Positions 20,334 to 31,508 of a stretch of 64,000 nt of DNA are shown piece after piece; the stretch's first letter is position 1, and the number at the start of each line of letters is the position of its first letter. A program made the position numbers and the translations under genes. The notes under the pieces were generated by a model, which ran no database searches, had not been told where the DNA came from, and saw nothing but the letters and a program-made list of their open reading frames with translations. This DNA is from Cavia porcellus (taxonomy: Eukaryota; Chordata; Mammalia; Rodentia; Caviidae): assembly GCF_034190915.1 (NCBI RefSeq), contig NW_026947507.1, positions 19,533,501-19,597,500 on the forward strand, read 5' to 3'.

Positions 20334-23300
20334 TTACATTAGGGAAACTATTCGGTGTTCACACATGCGAGATTGATTTATTTCACTTATGAGTATGGTC
20401 TCAAGCTGCGCCCATTTATTGATAAATATCTCAATGTGATCATTCTTTATAGCTGAGTAGTACTCCATTGTATAAAAATACCACAACTTTTTTATCCATT
20501 CCTCAGTTGATGGACACTTGGGTTGTTTCCAAGATCAGGCTATTACAAACTGTGCTGTTCCAAACATGGGTGCACATATATCACTGTGGTATGATGCTTT
20601 CAGTTCTTCTGGGAATATGCCTAGAAGTGGAATAGCTGGAATAAATGGGACTTCCAATCCCAGATTTTTTGAGAAATCTCCAGACTGACCTCCAAAAAGG
20701 CTGTACCAGTCTATACTCCCACGAACAGTGTAAGAGAGTTCCTTTTTCCCCATGGCCTCTCCAGCGTTTGTTGTTGTTGGTTTTCTTGATCCTGGCCATT
20801 CTTTCAGGAGTGAGATGGTATCTCAGTGTGGTTTTAATTTGTATTTCTCTAATGACCAATGATGATGAACATTTTTTCATGTATTTATTTGCCATTTGCA
20901 TTTCTTCATCTGAGAAGTGTGTATTCATCTCAAATGCCCATTTTTGGTTTGGATCTTTGAATTTTGGGGGTCTGAGATTTTTTAATTCTTTATGTTTTAG
21001 ACAAAAGTCCCTTGTCTGAGAGAGAGTTCACTAAAATCTTTTCCCAGTTTGTGGGTTTTCTTTTCACTATGTTGGAGATTTCTTTTGACATGCAGAAACT
21101 TTTTAATAAGAAGTGGTCCCAGTTATTGATTCTGGGAAGTATTTCCTGTGCGGTTTGTGCCCTGTTCATGAATTCTCTACCTACTCCTATATCTTCAATG
21201 TTTCTACCCAATTTGTCTTCCAATAGATTTAGTGTTTCTGTTTTAATATTCAGATCTTTGGCGTATTTAGATTTTAATTTAGTACATGGTGATAGACATG
21301 GGTCTAGCTTTAGTTTTCGGCAAATGGAGAGCCAGTTTTTCCAGCACCATTTATTAAAGAGACTGTCGTTCTTCCAGTGGACCTGCTTGGCTCCTTTATC
21401 AAAGATAAGGTGGTTGAGTGTGTTTGTAGTTGTGGTTGTATCTTCTAATCTATTCCATTGATCTTTGGCTCTGTTTTGATTCCAGTTTTATGTCGATTTT
21501 ACTACTGTTGCTTTTTAGTATAACTTCAAGTCAGGGATTGTGATGCCTCCTGCTTTGTCTTTACTGCTTAGAATTCTATTGCTATTCTAGGTCTCTTCTG
21601 GTTCCAGATGAATTTTAGGAGTGATTTCTCTAGATCTATAAGGTATGTTGATGGTATTTTTATTGGGATTACATTGAATCTGTATAACAGTTTTGGGAGA
21701 ATGGCCATTTTCACAATGTTTGTTCTTCCTATCCATGAGCAAGAGTCTTTCCATTTTCTGAGATCATCTTCAATTTATCTTTCCAGTGTATTATAATTTT
21801 CACTGTATAAGTCTTTCACTTCTTTCGTAAGAGTAATTCCTAAATATTTCATTTTTTTGCTTGCTAATATGAAGATTGTAGTTTCTCTTATTTCCCTCTC
21901 TGTGATTTTGTTGTTCGTGTATAGAAATGCTATTGATTTCTGAGTATTGATTTTGTATCCAGCCACATTACTGAATTTATTTATTATATCTAAGAGTCTT
22001 TCAATGGAGTTTAGGGGGTCTTCTATGTAGAGCATCATGTCATCTGCAAACAATGATAATTTAACTTCTTCTTTTCCTATCTTTACCCCTTTTATTTCTC
22101 TCTCTTGCCTAATTGCTCTCGCTAGTACTTCCAGTACTATATTAAATAGAAGTGGTGATAAAGGACATCCTTGTCTTGTGCCTGATTTTAAGGTAAAGGC
22201 TTTCAATTTTTGGCCATTTAGTATGATGCTGGCTGTTGGTTTGTCATAAATGGCCCTTATTGAGGTAAAGACCATCTATTCCAATTTTCTGTAAAGTTCT
22301 TATCATGAATAAAAGTTGGACCTTATCAAAGGCTTTTTCTGCATCTATAGAAATGATCATGTGATTCTTATTTTTGGCTTTATTGATATGGTGGATTACA
22401 TTTATTGATTTGCGTATGTTGAACCATCCTTGCATTCCTGGGATGAATCCCACTTGGTCATGGTGTATAATCTTCTTGATGATTTGCTGGATCCTATTTG
22501 CAAATATTTTATTGAGGATTTTTGCATCTGTGTTCATTAGGGAGATCGGTCTATAGTTCTCTTTTTTAGTTGGGTCTTTCTCAGGTTTTTTTACTAGAGT
22601 AATATTTGCTTTCAGGAATGACTTAGGAAGGATTGCTTCCCTTTCAATTTCATTGAATAGTTTGAGGAGTGTCGGCATTAGGTCTTCTTTGTATTTCTTG
22701 TAGAATTCTGCAGTGAATACATCTGGACCTGGGCTCTTCTTTGTAGGTAAGGACTTAATTACATTTTCAATTTCATTAACAGAGATTGGGTTATTCAACA
22801 GTTTTACATCCTCTTGATCTAGCTGTGGTACTTCATATGTTTCAAAGAATCTGTCTATTTCTTCTGTGTTATCAAACTTTTGAGAGTAGAGGTTTTCAAA
22901 GTAAGTGTTGATGATCTTCTGTATTTCTATTGGGTCTGTAGTTATTTCACCTTTTTCACTTCTTATTGCATGAATTTGAACTTTTTCTTCCCTTTTTTAA
23001 ATAAGGTTGGCTAGGGGCTTATCGATTTTATTTTTTCTTTCAAAGAACCAACTCTTTGATTCATTGATTGTTTGTTTTCTTAGTCTCTATTGCATTGATT
23101 TCTGCTCTGATTTTTATAATTTCCTCTCTTCTTTTGGCTTTGGGCTTGACTTGCTCTTCTTTTTCTAACTGTTTGAGGTGTAGCATCAAGTTATTTATTT
23201 GTATGCGTTGTTTTCCTGATGTGGGAACTCACTGCAATAAATTTTCCTCTGAGGATAGCTTTCCTTGCATCCCACAAATTCCAGTAAGTTGTATCTGCAT

Positions 23301-24124
23301 TTTCATTTTCTTGTGGGTATTGTTTAATTTCTTCTTTAATTTCTTCTGTGACCCACTGATTACTCAAGAGTGTGTTATTCAGTTTCCATGTGTTTGCGGG
23401 ATTTTTGCAGTATCTTTTATCATTAATTTCTAACTTCAGAGCGCTATGATCTGATAACATCCAAGGGATGATTTCAACTGTTTTGCATTTGTTTAAATAT
23501 GTTCTGTGAGCTAATATATGGTCTATTTTAGAGAATGATCCATGTACTGCTGAGAAGAATGTGTATTCTGATGTTGTTGGGTGGAACATTCTGTATATGT
23601 CTATCAAATCCATTTGTTCACAGGTGTAATTCAGTTCTGTTATTTCTTTGCTCATTTTCTGTCTGGTTGATCTGTCCCTTGGTATCAATGGCGTATCAAG
23701 GTCTCCTGTTACAATTGTGTTACTGATAATTTGAGTTTTCATTTCTGTTAATAGTTGTTTTATATAACTGGGTGCTCTGGAGTTTGGTGCATATATATTT
23801 AAGATAGTTATCTCTTCCCCTTGAGTTTTCCCCTTACGAGTATGTAGTGACCTTCTTTGTCCTTTATGATCATTGTTGGTTTAAAGTTCACATTGTCTGC
23901 AAACAGAATGGCTACTCCTGCCTTTTTTTGGATTCTTGCTGCATGAAGTATTGTTTTCCACCCTTTGACTTTCAGTCTGTGAGTATCCTTCTGGGTTAGA
24001 TGGGTTTCTTGATCCATTCTGCTAGTCTGTTTCTTTTGATTGGTGCATTGAGACCATTTACATTAATGGTTATTACTGTTAAATGCTGGTTTATTGTTGA
24101 CTTGTTATCTCTGTGCTGTTGCAT
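20334..24124 (-). pseudogene. L1 ORF2 (endonuclease/reverse transcriptase), multiply broken
   Basis: ORF2p nicks DNA with an APE-like endonuclease and copies the L1 RNA. The reading starts at ATG 24124 (MQQHRDNK) and ends at TAA 20334-20336 after IVSLM. The span of 3791 bp is close to the usual ~1270 codons but not a multiple of three. Recognisable parts are: the endonuclease QETH motif near 23999; GDLDTPL at about 23707; SKIDHILAHR at about 23530; the SDH motif at 23446-23454; RT blocks [18 protein letters not shown] (about 22530-22580), [14 protein letters not shown] and [15 protein letters not shown]; the catalytic FADD at 22039-22050; and the C-terminal end near 20334-20580. A 31-bp deletion at 24004-24011 shifts the frame early, and another shift lies near 22250-22275. 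Further breaks occur between 23808 and 23742, between 23190 and 22798, and after 21775. Dead copy. Confidence 0.9.
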
Positions 24125-24143
24125 CTTTATCTTTCTGTTCTGT

Positions 24144-25201
24144 TTAATTATCTGCTTTGCTTAGTGCTTTTTTCCTTTGTGTATCTAAACTGTCTTTCAA
24201 TATTTTTTGCAGGGTTGGTTTGGTGTTCATGAAGTTCTTCAGCTGTTCTTTGTCATGGACGTATCATAGTTCACCATCAATTTTGAATGATAGTTTTGCA
24301 GGATACATCAGTCTAGGTTGGAAATCATTTTGCTTTAGGATCTGGAATACTTCACTCTATGCTCTTCTTGACTTTATTGTTTGTGCTGAGAAGTCTGCTG
24401 TGATTCTGATAGGTTTTCCTTTATAAGTGATCTGTCTTTTCTCTCTGACAGCTTTTAATAATCTATTCTTGTGTTGGATTTCTGGGATGGTGATTATTAT
24501 ATGTCTGGGTGTAGTTTTATTTTGGTTATGACTATTTGGAGTTCTATATGCTTCACTAATCCTGCGTCGGTTTCTGATCTCATGCTTGGGAAATTTTCAG
24601 CTATTACTTCTCTAAATATCCTCTTGACACCCTTTATGTTGTCTCCTTCTTTTTCATTAATCCCTATCATTCTTACGTTATTTTTCTTTGCATCGTCTTG
24701 CAGTTGTTGAATTGTTGTTTCCTGATTCCTTGTTATTTTTAAAAGATCTTTCCTTTCCTGTTCACTAGCTGCAATCCTGTCTTCAAGGTCTGAAATTCTA
24801 TCTTCACTTTCATTAAGGCCATTTTTACAACTTTCAGTGGAGTTTTTTATTTCCTGTATATATCTGTGCATCTGTATTATGTATTCTGTTTGTTTCTTAT
24901 ATTGTTCATCTAGGGATTCTATCTTTTTGTTTAGTTCCTCCGATTTTTTATCTGTGTTTTCTTTAGATAGATTCAGAATCTCTTTCATTTCTTTTATCAT
25001 TTCTTCTTTTAGCTGGGAGATTATTTCGAGTTTGAATTTCTTTAAAGCTTCCTGGAGTTGCTTGTTAATTTCAGTAGCTATTGTGTCTGATTTTTGAGGT
25101 GGATGGGATATATTTTCTTCTATATATATATACATTGCTCCTAGGGTTTCTTGAGATGGGCTGGAGGTTTGAGGTTGTAATTTGGTCTTTCGTTTTGTCA
25201 T
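24144..25201 (-). pseudogene. L1 ORF1 (RNA-binding chaperone), frameshifted and nonsense-mutated
   Basis: L1 ORF1p coats the L1 RNA as a trimer in the ribonucleoprotein particle. The ATG at 25201 opens 234 codons with a basic N-terminus (MTKRKTKLQP). A long heptad-rich coiled coil follows (about residues 40-172), then the start of the RRM-like domain (NNVRMIGINEKEGDNI, about 174-189). The frame is lost near 24560, and the rest of the RRM and the C-terminal domain continue in another frame, for example KTTPRHIIITIPEI near 24480-24525. In that frame a TAG at 24357-24359 sits where related copies would read TGG. The original stop is a TAA at about 24144, giving an ancestral length near 352 codons, in line with L1 ORF1. 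No function is expected. Confidence 0.85.
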
Positions 25202-25708
25202 TTTCCTATATTTCTGTGTTTCAAGTGTTATTTGAAAGCTTCCTCGGGGTCTGTTGGAAATCCCCTTCTATTTTTGCAGCTCCTGAGACTCTGGACCCCG
25301 TTACCCCAAGCCACTGGGCCTGCAGAACCAATGGCCCTCCTCTGCCTGTTCAGAACTCTGCAGTTCCAGATAAGCTGGGCCTCAGGGACATTGTGCGCCA
25401 ACCTGCCTGTTGGAAGCTCCACAGCTCTCCAAGCGCAGCCGGGATGCGGAGGCAGATATAGACGCCTCAAACCCACCTCTCCACTTCACTGCACCCGGAA
25501 GCCTGGAGGGTCCAGAACAGTCTGGGCTTTGGGCAGTGTGCGCTGAACACTCACCACAGGCCGCGATACCTCTGGAACTTGCAATCCTCCCCTGCTTTCT
25601 GAGATATCCACAGTCCTCCAGACACATGGGGAGGCTGATGCAGGTGCCCCAGATCCGCCCAGTCCCTCCTCTGCACACTGATGCCGAGGTGCAGGAGTCC
25701 CAAACAGC
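25202..25708 (-). promoter_or_regulatory. L1 5'UTR / internal promoter region
   Basis: About 507 bp that is markedly GC- and CpG-richer than the rest of the window, placed immediately upstream of the ORF1 start. By analogy with other mammalian L1s it should hold the internal pol II promoter; no individual factor sites are asserted. Open frames of about 80-110 codons on both strands are composition artefacts. The exact 5' boundary (25708) is set by the target duplication. Confidence 0.75.
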
Positions 25709-25719
25709 GACATGCTTTC
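25709..25719. repeat. Right target-site duplication of the full-length L1
   Basis: gacatgctttc, directly beyond the L1 5' end. The element-strand target reads ATTT/GAAAGC, compatible with the loose T-rich/A-rich preference of L1 endonuclease. Confidence 0.75.
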
Positions 25720-26566
25720 AAATATACCACTCAAACTATAGTTAACCACATATTTTCAGGAATATTGTCCAGTATCAAAAGAACAAAAAATCAGTCTGAA
25801 CGAGTGAGTCAATTTAAGAATGTAGAATCTTTAAAAACCCATTTGAAAGGATGGATGACAAATTATATTGTCGTTATAAACTTAACAAGCATTGGAGGTT
25901 GGCAATGTTAAGATGAGAAGTAAGGTCAAGAGATAATATTTCTTCATTTGTTACTAAATAACTGATAAACAACTGATAGATAAATATGAAAATCTTATTT
26001 TCAAGAATATAAATGTAAGAACAAGGATCTTTCATGAGAGGTGATACCAGTAGATCTTCCAGATAATAAAACTTTCTGTTAAGTCTTACTCCATTTAGTT
26101 TAGCCTAATTATGGAATTGAGAGATCAGAAAATATGCTCTCATCCTGTTTTATTCTGAAAGCAAAATTTATGTTTTTTTTAAAGTGTAGCCTGATATAAG
26201 AATCCAGCTGTCTTCTGTTAAACCATACATTAAGACTTTTACAAAGAAGCAGATATTGCTATTATTACAGAAAAAAAAAACACTATTAAAAACACTATGT
26301 TAATGTTCAGTACACAGTAAGAAAACACATTTCATGTTTATTGCATTTATTTTTAAAAGACTAAAGTTTAATTTTTGACATCTGTTGGTTTCCTTATATC
26401 TGAGATTTCTAATATATTTCAAAGTCCTATAAAATAATTTTTAAGTAAACTATTAAAATATAAGATGTTTTAAAAACTTTTAAGTAAAATTCTACTTGGC
26501 CTCTTAATAGTTTTTACTTCTCAGAAGCTCAGATAAGAGAGAGAGAAAGAGAGAGAGGGAGAGACA

Positions 26567-26600
<34 letters not shown>

Positions 26601-27245
26601 CAGAGAGAAAAGAATCAGAAAGAAACAATCTTCCAAAATCTTTGTAAAGAAAGTGTTTTTTTAAATTTATGCATAAACTCATTAAATTACAAAGTTCATT
26701 GAATGCATCCACATCTATGTTAATATTGTAGACTGCCCCAGCCACTAAACAATTCATATAATCTACATTTAGAGTGCATTTTTTTCTATGAAAGAATTCA
26801 ACTTTCAGAACATTAATGAATTGATATGGCACACACATTAATCATTAATTGTATATGTGCCGTACCATGTTGTAGCAATTATAACATACTCACTTTTATT
26901 GCATTTTATCTGAGGTCTTATAGTCAAATGTAAGAATAGATGGCAGAAGGCAGTATACCTTGCAAATCTAAAAAAAAAATGCAAATGGCTTAAGGATCAT
27001 GATTTAAGGCAAGTGTGGCCTATTTAATCAAATACACAGTAAAGAGGTGGTAACTCATTGGAAAACAGGCTGTAAAAGAGTCAGATTGAATTATCCATAG
27101 CTCTCTTCCATACAGCTTCCATAATTAGAGTGGAAGTGCTGCCCTGAGGGAAATGCATGAGCTTTATGTTTAGGAAACCCTGAGTTTGAGAGACAAATTT
27201 GTGAATCTCGATGTTTTCAATTGTAAAATGGGAATAGGAGAGGAT
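25720..27245. other. Unassigned AT-rich sequence with a (GA)n tract
   Basis: Apart from 26536-26610, nothing is recognised. 27165-27240 has a weak MIR-like ending ('tcaattgtaaaatgggaataggag'). Confidence 0.4.
26536..26610. repeat. (GA)n/(GACA)n purine-rich simple repeat
   Basis: Imperfect gaga and gagaca repeats. The minus-strand LSLSLS/VSVS open frame is an artefact. Confidence 0.95.
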
Positions 27246-30200
27246 TCAACATAGCTGAATAGAGGAGCCTGATTCAGACCTACTCTGAGAAGATCAACTA
27301 AATCACAGGTAATTGAGAGAATGGGTAGGGATATATTCCCTGAAACTAAAATCACTCTGATATGAGACTAATAGATCAAACCAAACATAGGTAAAGAACT
27401 TAATAAAATAGCCAGCCAGCCAACCTGGCTGCTGGTGGGTCACTGGATGGGGATGACTGCCTACCATACTTGAAATCTTAAAGGAAGAGAAAAATAAAAA
27501 GGATATACTAGAACAGTGTGGCTAAATCAAGGCATGCAGCAGGAAAATAATATGATAAAGATAGGCCAATGCATATCAGTTATAACCATCATTGTAAATG
27601 GCCTCAATTCGCCAATCAATAGAAACAGATTGCTAGAATGGATCAAGAAACAAGATCCGACAATGTACGGTATACAAGAAACACATGTAACTTAAAAAAG
27701 AAACTCACAGACTGGAAGTCAAAGGATATAAAGCCATGTTGCATGTAAAAGGAACTCAGAAAAAAAAAACAAGAGTGGCTATTCTGTTTTCAACAATATA
27801 AATTTCAAACCAAAAATGATCAAAAGAGTTAATGTCACTACATATTTGATAGAGAAAAATTCAAGAGGAAGAGAAAGAAATCAGAAACATATATGCATCA
27901 AATATGAGAACACCCAACTGTATAAGACAAACATTAATAAAGATGAAAATCAAATATGCAATAACACAGTTGTAATGGGGGACCTTAGTACCCCATAGTC
28001 ACAAACAGATAGATCAACTAGACAAAGAATCAGCAAAGAATAACAGAACTGAGCCAAATCTATGAATAAATGCACTTATAGAGGTTTACACTGCTCAACC
28101 CACCACCATCAGAATACACATTTTTCTCAACTGCCCATGTAATGTTTTACACAATCGACCATATACTAGCCCATAGAGCATGTTAAGTAAATGCAAAAGA
28201 ATTGAAATTATTCCATTCATATTATCTGACCATAGTGCAATGTAACTGGAAATTAATGACAAAAGAAACTGAAAAATTTCATAAACACATGGGAATTAAA
28301 AAGCAGCCTCCTAAACAACCAACGAGGCACACATGAAATTAGAGAAGAAATTAAACAATATATACAATCAATCCAAATTGTCAATACAACATATCAGAAC
28401 CTATGGTATACAATAAAAGGAGTCCTAAGATGGAAATTCATAGTAGTGCGTTCTTATATCACAAAAAACAGAACAAGCACAAATAAACAATCTAGAAACT
28501 CAACTTCTAGTAAAAGAAGAGCAAGTCAAGAAAGGAAATTATAGCGCTGAGAGCATAAGTTATTGCAATTAAGACTAAGAAAACTACAAAGAATTAATGA
28601 ACCAAACAGTTGGATTTTTGAAAGAATAAATAAAATCAATAACAGCCAATCTTTTCAAAAAAGAAAATAAAAACTCAAATTCATGCATTGAGAAATGAAA
28701 AGGGTGAAATCACTACAGATCCTGTGGGAATTCAGAAAACCATCAATAACTTCTCTGAAAATCTTGATTTGTATAGCATGGAAAACACAGAAGAAATGGA
28801 CAGATTTCTAGAAACATGAATTAGCAGAGTTGAATCAAGAATACATAAAAATTATAAGTAACTCAATATTAATTAATGAAATTGCAAGTGTAATTAAAAT
28901 TTACCATCAAAGAAACCTCAATTCCTGATGGATTCATGGTTAAATTCTACAAGAAATTTAGAGAATATTTAATTACAATAATCTACAAATTCCTTAACAA
29001 AACTGAAAGAGAAACAATTCTCCATAGCTCATTCCTGGAAACAAGTATTACCTTGATACAAAACCAGAGAAAGATTCATACAAAAAAAAGGAGAGCTACA
29101 GGCCAATCTGCTTAATGAACATTGATGCATAAATCCTCAGTAAAATACTAGCAAACAAAATGCAGCAAATCACAAAGAGGACTTTATAATTGACCAAATG
29201 AGATTGACTCCGGGAATGCAGATGTGTTTCTACATATGCAAAACAATAAATATAATTTACCACATCAGCAGAGCCAAAGACAAAAATCACATGATCATCT
29301 CAATAGATGCAGAAAAAGCTTTTGATAAAGTTCAACACTCATTCATGATAAAACTCCTGCAGAAAATTGAAATAGATGGTCTTCATCTCAATCTATTAAA
29401 AGCCATCCATGACAAACCAACAGCCAACATCACACTAAACAGAAAAAACATGAAAAATTTTACTCTAAAATCAGGAAAGACAAGGCTGTCTACTGTCACC
29501 ACTCCTATTCAATATAGATCATAAAACATTAGCCAGAGCTATTAGACAAGGGAGAAATAAAAGGAATAAGGTTAGGAAAGGAAGAAGTTAAATTATCATA
29601 ATTTGCAGATGACATGATACTCTACATAGATGACCCCAAAATTTCTACCAAAAGAGTTCTAGATTTAATAAGCAAATTCAGTAGCACATGTGGACACAAA
29701 GTAGCACTCAAAACTCATTAGAATTTCTGTACACAAACAACAAACTCACTGAGAAAGAAATTAGGGAAACTACACCCTTCACAATAACACACACAAAAAG
29801 TGAAATACTTAAGAATCAATCTCACAAAGATTTAAGAGATCTATATAGTGAAAATTACAGTATCTAAAAAAAGAAGATCAAAGAAGATAACAGAAAATGG
29901 AAAAATATCCCTTGCTCATGGATAGCAAGAACCAACCTAGTAACATGGGTTATGCTCCCAAAATTGTTTTACAGATTTAATGTAATTTTGATTAAAATGC
30001 TATTAGCATACCCTCACAGATCTAGAGAAAATATTCCTAAAATTCATTTGAAAACAAAAAAGACCTTGAATAACAAAGGCATTCCTAGACTACATAGGCA
30101 AGGCCAACCTCTTTCATAAATGATGCTGAGTAAATAGGATTTCCACATGCTAAAGAGTAAAACTAAACCCATATCTATCATTTTGAACTAAACTAAAGTG

Positions 30201-31260
30201 AGATTGGATCAAAGATAAATATTAAGGCAGAAACACTAGATCAACTGGAAGAGAGAGTGGTTAGAAATCTTGAAGACATAAGGGTAGGCGTAGCATTCAT
30301 GAGCAAAACATAAACTATACCAGAAGTACTTCAAAGAATAAACAATTGGGAATCTTATTTTATTAAGAAGTTTTTGCATACCAAAAGAAATCACCAACAC
30401 AATAAAAACAAAACCCACAGAGTGGGAAAAATTATAGTCAAATGTTGTTCAGACAGAGGACTTCTATCTAGAACACATAAAGAGTTGAGAAAAATCAGGC
30501 TTCTCCCCAAATTCAAAGACCCAATCCAAAAATGGACATTTGAGATGAATATACACTTCTCAGATGAAGAAATACAAATGGAAACTAAATATATGAAAAA
30601 ATGTTCACCATAACTGGTCATTCAAAAAATGCAAATTGAAAGAAAATTGAGATTCCATCTCGCCCCAGAAAGAATGTCCATTATCAATAAATCAACCAAT
30701 AACAAACATCACTTCTCTATTGTTAGAGGGAGTGTTGAATGGTACAACCACTGTGTAAATTCATGCGAAGATTCCTTTAAAATGTAGGATTAGAGGTTCC
30801 ACTTGACCTAACTATTTTCCCCCTGGGTATTTTTCCAGAAGAATTAAAATCATCATACCAGTGATATATGCCACCCATGTTTTAAGCAACACAATTTGTA
30901 AAACCTAAATTTTAGAAACAACTCAAATGTCCATCAACTGAGGAATGGATAAAAAAAAATGTATTTTTATACAATGGAGTACAACCCAGCTATAAAGAAG
31001 AAAACATTTGAGGAGCTTTTAGGTTAGTAGATGCAACTTGAGACCATACTCATAAATGAAATAAATCAGACTCAAGTACATAAACATCATATTGTCTCCC
31101 TAATGTAAAAAAAAAACTGAAAGAATAAGTAAAACCCAAAATGTACAATAGATATTGTGAAAGAGGAAAAGAACTGCTCAAAAGGAAAGAACAAGGATGG
31201 TGGAAAGGAAGTGAAATTATAATATCTATACAAGATAGCCAAGATAGTTGTGCTTCTAAT
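27246..31260 (+). mobile_element. Degenerate L1, plus strand, lacking most of ORF1
   Basis: From about 27570 the sequence matches the ORF2 start region of the full-length L1 ('ataaccatcattgtaaatggcctcaatt', 'agaatggatcaagaaac') and continues through endonuclease, RT and C-terminal regions to a stop near 31105 and a short 3'UTR. Recognisable pieces are QETH-region DNA at 27680, GDLSTP at about 27980, [14 protein letters not shown] at about 29300-29340 and an RT FADDM box at about 29603-29617, plus a C-terminus matching 'acaatggagtacaacccagctataaagaag' (30973). Many stops and frameshifts make it coding-dead. 27246-27370 looks like L1 5'UTR ('agctgaatagaggagcctgattcaga...aactaaatcacagg'). If so, ORF1 has been deleted. 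No clear TSD seen. Confidence 0.85.
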
Positions 31261-31414
31261 TTCTATTAATTCATTGAAAAGAACATTTTGTGCTTATATC
31301 ATTTGATTAATTCCTCATGACTGTATCTTCTAATCTGAGCAATAACTTTGGTGATAACAATATGCAATATATTAACCACTGTTAACTCCTTGTTTTGAAA
31401 TTCTGTAGCATTGA

Positions 31415-31508
31415 TTTTTTTATTATTTATTTATCGGTACTGGGGATCCAACTCATGACCACACGCTTGCAAGGCATGCGTTTATGCCTCTGAGCTAAAT
31501 CCCCAGCC
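31415..31508 (-). mobile_element. ID-type SINE, minus strand
   Basis: 'ttatttatcggtactggggatccaactcatgacc...gcttgcaaggcatgcg...tctgagctaaatccccagcc'. In reverse it reads GGCTGGGGATTTAGCTCAGA ... GAGTTGGATCCCCAGTACCGATAAA. The tail is T-rich. No convincing TSD. Confidence 0.88.

Larger units (their letters stand above)
19172..25708 (-). mobile_element. Full-length but inactivated L1 LINE
   Basis: A complete L1 in length, about 6.54 kb, on the minus strand. Reading 5' to 3' in the element: GC-rich 5'UTR (25708-25202), ORF1 (25201 to about 24144), a 19-bp gap, ORF2 (24124 to 20334), a long 3'UTR (20333-19185) and poly-A (T-run 19172-19184). The 11-bp duplications at 19161-19171 and 25709-25719 show insertion by target-primed reverse transcription. 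Both ORFs are interrupted, so it cannot move itself. The 98-99% match to the neighbouring partial 3'UTR copy and the single TSD mismatch suggest a fairly recent family. All plus-strand open frames across this interval are antisense shadows. Confidence 0.93.

Noticed and set aside
21012..21461. 149-codon plus-strand frame and many other plus-strand frames at 20.6-25.7 kb
   Set aside because: Antisense of the minus-strand L1 ORF2/ORF1/5'UTR; no independent coding evidence.
26521..26838. Serine/leucine-rich 105-codon frame
   Set aside because: Translation of the (GA)n repeat and flanking AT-rich DNA.
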